A program made the position numbers and the translations under genes. Positions 60,489 through 64,000 of a stretch of 64,000 nt of DNA are shown here, in pieces. Below the pieces are notes generated by a model that worked only from the letters and a program-made list of their open reading frames with translations, was not told the DNA's origin and ran no database searches. The stretch spans positions 434,001 to 498,000 of the forward strand of contig NZ_JOEQ01000005.1 of assembly GCF_000721075.1 (NCBI RefSeq), read 5' to 3'. Each line of letters starts with the position of its first letter. Positions within the stretch are counted from its first letter, which is position 1. The DNA comes from Streptosporangium amethystogenes (lineage in GTDB: Bacteria; Actinomycetota; Actinomycetes; Streptosporangiales; Streptosporangiaceae).

Positions 60489-61673
60489 CTAGTAGCTGAG
60501 CGCGTGCGCGCGCTCGTTGGGATCGGCGGGGGCGCCCGCGCCGAGGGTGGCGGCGGCGGGCCCGCGCCGTACGGTACGGGCGATCAGCAGGTAGTCGACG
60601 AGCGCGAGCAGGCCGAGCACGCCGCCGAAGGCGATGAGCGAGACGGTGACCATCCCCGAGGTGAGTCCCGGGGACATGGCGTCGGCGACGGTCAGCCTGC
60701 CGTTGATCAGCCAGGGTTGCCGCCCCGATTCCCTGGCCAGCCAGCCGAGGATCGCCGCTATGAAGGGCAGCGGGGTCATCGCCATCAGCAGGGGGTGCGC
60801 CCAGCGCCAGCGCGGCAGCCAGTACACGGCCGGCGTCAGCGCGAACATGATGACGAACTGCAGCAACTGGCCGATCATGATCATGAAGCCGAGCCCCAGC
60901 CCCGGCAGTACCCCGCCGTCGAACTTGTCCGGCTGTACCCCGGAGATCGCGCCGAACTGGGCGTAGCCGAAGCCGACCGTGATCAGCGAGCCGACGAAAG
61001 AGGTGATCACTCCCGTGCGGAGTGAGCTCGTGAAGAGCTCCCGCTCGGGGGTGCGTCTGAACAGCTGGTACGCGCTGGCTCCCAGCACCACGAAACCGCC
61101 GGTCCACAGGCCCGCGCCGAGCACGTGCGGCAGCGCCATGGTCAGCGTCGGGTTGGTGAGCAGCGCGCCGAAGTCGGTGAGCACCAGGTGGCCGTCCCGC
61201 TCCACGGCCCCGGCGGGGTTCTGCAGGAACGAGTTGGCCGCCATGATCCAGAGGGCGGAGGCGTAGGCGGTCAGCGTCACCGCCCAGATGCACGCCAGAT
61301 GGAGCCATTTGGGCAGCCGGTGCCAGCCGAAGATCCACAGGCCCAGGAAGGTGGATTCCAGGAAGAACGCGCCGAGCGTCTCGATGGCGAGCGGCGCCCC
61401 GAAGACGTCCCCGGCGTAGTGCGAGAGGCCGCTCCAGTTCAGGCCGAACTGGAACTCCATCACCAGCCCGGTGAGGATGCCGAGCGCGTAGTTGATCACA
61501 TAGATCTGGCCCCAGAAGCGGGTCGCCCGCTCGTGGACCGGCCTGCCGGTGACGGCGTAGCGGGTGTGCGTGATCGCGATCAGGGGGGCCAGGCCCAGGG
61601 TCAGTACGACGAACAGGAAGTGAAGGCTTCCCGTCACGGCGAACTGCGTCCGGGCCAGGTCGAGCACGTCCAC
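60489..61673 (-). CDS. cydA: Cytochrome bd ubiquinol oxidase subunit I (CydA), short Q-loop form
   Basis: 394 residues (E. coli 522). ARTQFAVTGSLHFLFVVLTL carries the first heme ligand His18, and TMALPHVLGAGLWTGGFVVL the b558-side His. GWLARESGRQPWLINGRLTV matches the conserved GRQPW region. The quinol loop that normally reads GDxxGxxxxxxQPxKxAAxE is reduced to GYAQFGAISGVQPDKFDGG, after which the chain goes straight to the next helix, so most of the Q-loop is absent. The enzyme reduces oxygen to water with high affinity. GTG 61673 follows GGAGGTGAGAGT. The gene opens the operon; PadR diverges upstream. Confidence 0.92.
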   Translation of the reverse strand: MDVLDLARTQFAVTGSLHFLFVVLTLGLAPLIAITHTRYAVTGRPVHERATRFWGQIYVINYALGILTGLVMEFQFGLNWSGLSHYAGDVFGAPLAIETLGAFFLESTFLGLWIFGWHRLPKWLHLACIWAVTLTAYASALWIMAANSFLQNPAGAVERDGHLVLTDFGALLTNPTLTMALPHVLGAGLWTGGFVVLGASAYQLFRRTPERELFTSSLRTGVITSFVGSLITVGFGYAQFGAISGVQPDKFDGGVLPGLGLGFMIMIGQLLQFVIMFALTPAVYWLPRWRWAHPLLMAMTPLPFIAAILGWLARESGRQPWLINGRLTVADAMSPGLTSGMVTVSLIAFGGVLGLLALVDYLLIARTVRRGPAAATLGAGAPADPNERAHALSY

Positions 61674-61696
61674 ACTCTCACCTCCGTTGTTATGTC

Positions 61697-61739
61697 TGTC
61701 TACCTATAGACACCCTACATGTAGAATGCCTACATGTAG
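61697..61739. promoter_or_regulatory. Tandem palindromes between cydA and the PadR gene
   Basis: TGTCTA-CCTA-TAGACA (61697-61712) is a 16-bp inverted repeat. CTACATGTAG occurs twice (61715-61724 and 61730-61739), centred 15 bases apart within the 15-bp direct repeat CCTACATGTAG(A/G)ATG. They lie 24-66 bases before cydA and 100-143 before the PadR gene, the natural place for operators of PadR controlling both. They do not match the Rex site TGTGAACNNNTTCACA. Confidence 0.65.
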
Positions 61740-61839
61740 GATGCCTATGCGAAAGGTAGGCTGACGACGTGAGTGAGCGAAGCGAACGGGCCGCCTGGTG
61801 CGGCGACGAGGGATCCGTCCGGCCCGCGGAGACGATCGC

Positions 61840-62169
61840 GTGAACACCGACGCGCTCCGCGGCCACATGGACGCCCTGCTGCTCTCCGTGCTGGAGCACG
61901 AACCGCTGCACGGCTACGCGATCATCGAGGCGCTCCAGGCACGCAGTGGCGGCGCGCTGAACGTGCCGACGGGCACGGTCTACCCGGCGCTGCGCCGACT
62001 GGAGCAGGCGGGACATCTGGCCAGCGAGTGGGCCACGGTGGGCGGGCGTAAGCGGCGCACCTACCGGCTGACCTCCTCGGGGCGCGCGGCCCTCGCCGGC
62101 GAGCGCTCCGCCTGGCAGCGGTTCGCCGGAGCCATCGGCAGCGTCCTGGAGCCGCGGACCACCCGCTGA
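61840..62169 (+). CDS. PadR family transcriptional regulator
   Basis: 109 residues. The winged helix-turn-helix reads LLLSVLEHEPLHGYAIIEAL, VPTGTVYPALRRLEQAGHLA and GGRKRRTYRLTSSGRAAL, the PadR pattern, without the long C-terminal helix domain of larger members. GTG 61840 follows GGAG by eight bases; an upstream in-frame ATG at 61798 is less likely. It diverges from cydA and precedes, on the opposite strand, a membrane protein of the PadR-partner type. It probably binds the repeats at 61697-61739. Confidence 0.88.
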   Translation: MNTDALRGHMDALLLSVLEHEPLHGYAIIEALQARSGGALNVPTGTVYPALRRLEQAGHLASEWATVGGRKRRTYRLTSSGRAALAGERSAWQRFAGAIGSVLEPRTTR

Positions 62170-62182
62170 CGCCCGGCGGGGA

Positions 62183-62872
62183 CTACACGCGGGCGGGGAA
62201 GGGGGCGCGACGGGTGAGGCTCAGGCATGTGAAGGCGCCGTAGAGTTGCAGGCCCCAGAACAGGAGGCTCATCAGCGCCACACCGGCCCCCGGCAGGTAG
62301 TCGCCGAAGCCGTCCGGCCCGCTGGAGCCGAACATCAGTGCCCCGGACAGCGCGAGCATGACCGGCAGCATCGCCCAGACGAGCAGGCCGAGGAACCGGG
62401 TGACGAGCCGGGGCCGTCTGATCCTGCGCAGTCCCCGGCCCAGCGCGAACAGCGCGACCCCGCCGAGCACGCCGATCAGCATCTGAAGGATGTCCAGCCC
62501 CCGGGCGACCGGGACGAACCAGTCGGGCCTGGTCTCGTAGGCCATCGGGGCGGCGGGAAAGACCTTCCAGATCAGGCTCCACATGGCCGTGGTGAGCGGC
62601 ACGGTGAGGAACAGCACGACGGCCAGTCTGCGGCCCGCCGCGATGGACAGCTCCTCCTGGTAACCCGGCGCGATCTCCTCGATCGTCCCGAACTCCTCGA
62701 CCGCGGCCCGCTCGGCCTCCTCGCGCTCCAGGCCGTCGCCCTCCAGCGCCTCGGCGGTGTCGAGCAGGCTGTCGCGGGCCTCGGTGATCATGTCGAGCCT
62801 GGGTCCCCTGGGACCTCGGAGAGCGTGGCCGAGCCCGGTCACGTAGTCGTCGATGACTCCGCTGCCTGCCAT
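62183..62872 (-). CDS. HAAS (permease prefix domain) membrane protein
   Basis: 229 residues. The N-terminal ~75 residues form the HAAS/permease-prefix-domain helix bundle (VIDDYVTGLGHALRGPRGPR, LDMITEARDSLLDTAEALEG, EEAERAAVEEFGTIEEIAPG). Four to five transmembrane helices follow. Such proteins are usually paired with PadR regulators, as here, where it converges on the PadR gene 13 bases apart. Role is thought to be membrane sensing or transport; none is proven. ATG 62872 is preceded by GGAGAG; an in-frame ATG at 62914 is rejected for lack of one. Confidence 0.85.
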   Translation of the reverse strand: MAGSGVIDDYVTGLGHALRGPRGPRLDMITEARDSLLDTAEALEGDGLEREEAERAAVEEFGTIEEIAPGYQEELSIAAGRRLAVVLFLTVPLTTAMWSLIWKVFPAAPMAYETRPDWFVPVARGLDILQMLIGVLGGVALFALGRGLRRIRRPRLVTRFLGLLVWAMLPVMLALSGALMFGSSGPDGFGDYLPGAGVALMSLLFWGLQLYGAFTCLSLTRRAPFPARV

Positions 62873-63012
62873 GGTGCTCTCCAGATGATCTCCAGCGGCC
62901 CGATCCCCGTTCAAGGTACGGGGCTCCCATCCTGGTCACCGGTCCGGGACCTCGCATCGGGGATCACCCTGAGAAGGCCCGGAGTCGGTGGCGGGCCACC
63001 TGTGGGTGGGTC

Positions 63013-64000
63013 TCAGCCATGGTTCGGGGCGCGCCGCAGGGGCCACCAGCGCAGTCTCGGCCATGGCCTGCGTGGAACGACGGCGAGCGCGCAGCCGCTC
63101 AGCCGGAGTCCCTCGGGGTGGCGGATACCGGTGAAGAGGCAGGTGCTGAGATCCAGGTCGGAGAGTTCCAGCTGCTCGGCGTCCACCTCGTGCAGTGAGG
63201 TCACCCGGGCGCCGTCCCGGCCCCGCACCGTGGCCGGGCCGCGCAGGGTCGCTCCCTCCAGGTCGGCCCGCGCGTTGTCGAGCCTGACGGTCAGCCGCCC
63301 GCCCACCTCCAGGCGCCGCAGGTCCACCGAGCATCCGCCGGTGGTCACGTCAAGACCCTTGCCCGCCCACGCCCCGGCGAGGGTCAGGTGGCGGCCGACC
63401 GAGATCGGGGCCAGGTAACCGCCCGCCGAGAAGCGTGCCCCGTCGAACCCGGCCAGCCCACCGAAGCTCGTCCTGCGAAACGACACGGTACGGCGGAACC
63501 GGCAGCCCCTCAGCGTCGCGTCGCCGGTGAATCCGGTGCCGTCGAAGGTGACGAAACCATGGAAGTCGGCCTGCTCGAAGGACGCGGTCCGGTCGAAAAG
63601 CGCTCCTCCGAACAGCGCGTCGCCGTCGATGGACACCCGGTCGAAGGCCGCGTGCCCGGTGATGGTGACACCGTGCAGGGAGAGTTCCCGATCGAACCTG
63701 ACCTCCCTGAAGGAGACGTTGCGGGTGAACCTGGCGTTGAAGAACGAGGCGAGGCGCTGGAAACGCGCGTGGTCGAAGGAGACGTCCCCGCCGAACACGA
63801 TGTCGCAGAATCGCACGCTCTCGGGAAAGGTCGCCCAGTCGAACCGGGCGCGGCCCAGGCGCCCGCGGGTCGCGGAGAGGATTCGCTCCAGCAGATCCTG
63901 GCCGACGACGGTGGCCCGCAGGTCGATCGCGGAACCGGGGGAGAGGCCGCGGACGACCTCGTCGAGTTCGGCGGCGTCCAGATGGGCCAGGCAGCGCCCG
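63013..64000 (-). CDS. Pentapeptide-repeat-containing protein, N-terminus cut by window edge
   Basis: At least 328 residues; the frame runs to the last base of the window without a start. From about residue 60 onward there is a long run of A(D/N)LxF-type pentapeptides of the F-rich kind (VSFDHARFQRLASFFNARFT, RNVSFREVRFDRELSLHG, ASFEQADFHGFVTFDGTGFT), predicted to form a right-handed quadrilateral beta-helix. The preceding part (LDAAELDEVVRGLSPGSAID, LRATVVGQDLLERILSA) belongs to the same protein. Such proteins may mimic DNA or scaffold others; function unknown. The C-terminus ends in an Arg/Trp-rich tail. Confidence 0.85.
   Translation of the reverse strand, partial: GRCLAHLDAAELDEVVRGLSPGSAIDLRATVVGQDLLERILSATRGRLGRARFDWATFPESVRFCDIVFGGDVSFDHARFQRLASFFNARFTRNVSFREVRFDRELSLHGVTITGHAAFDRVSIDGDALFGGALFDRTASFEQADFHGFVTFDGTGFTGDATLRGCRFRRTVSFRRTSFGGLAGFDGARFSAGGYLAPISVGRHLTLAGAWAGKGLDVTTGGCSVDLRRLEVGGRLTVRLDNARADLEGATLRGPATVRGRDGARVTSLHEVDAEQLELSDLDLSTCLFTGIRHPEGLRLSGCALAVVPRRPWPRLRWWPLRRAPNHG

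Noticed and set aside
61674..61839. Rex (redox) operator upstream of cydA
   Set aside because: No TGTGAAC-N-GTTCACA-like sequence is present; the repeats there have a different core.

Overview
The window is high-GC actinobacterial chromosome, most likely from Streptosporangium or a close relative in the Streptosporangiaceae. This rests on GC-rich codon use, many TetR/PadR/ROK regulators, secreted glycosidases with CBM2 and CBM20 modules, an XRE/DUF397/anti-sigma-like ATPase cluster, a HAIR-controlled lon gene and a DtxR/IdeR-type iron box. No rRNA, tRNA or CRISPR array was seen.

Layout. 1-20 kb is mainly carbohydrate and accessory metabolism: a transposase fragment at the left edge, an ArfB-type ribosome-rescue hydrolase, a clan GH-A arabinofuranosidase-like enzyme with FN3 and CBM2, a TetR gene beside an unusual ABC ATPase/permease fusion under a 40-bp perfect palindrome, an alpha-amylase with four CBM20 modules, a stretch of decayed gene remnants, a GH3 beta-glucosidase with a divergent TetR, a PhoD phosphatase, a ROK regulator, an FG-GAP protein and a P450. 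At 20-27 kb an MFS exporter diverges from a five-gene translationally coupled operon matching the uncharacterised STM4011-STM4015 cassette (LRR protein, ATP-grasp-like protein, alkaline-phosphatase-superfamily hydrolase, two radical SAM enzymes). This is the best candidate for an undescribed pathway.

27-38 kb holds an acyltransferase, a DUF1023 hydrolase, a two-component system, two TetR genes, DoxX, an iron-linked heme oxygenase, lon and a Fic protein. 38-47 kb is an accessory island: a decayed IS1182-type transposase, then a very large secreted multi-domain protein with a NucA/NucB-type DNase tip. It has an in-frame TAG near residue 375 and is followed by a likely immunity gene, an apparent orphan toxin tip and a second small gene. 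GC falls towards the toxin tip and immunity genes, as expected for exchanged toxin cassettes.

47-64 kb holds the XRE/DUF397/ATPase regulatory cluster, a methionine-type ABC transporter (metN, metI, no metQ seen), an acyl-CoA synthetase, an HtrA protease, a serine beta-lactamase-like hydrolase and a complete cydABCD operon whose CydA and CydB are unusually short. A PadR gene diverges from cydA across tandem palindromes. A HAAS-type membrane protein and a pentapeptide-repeat protein cut by the right edge close the window. At least three short hairpin-rich relics resembling IS200/IS605 (TnpB) right ends lie between genes without a tnpB.
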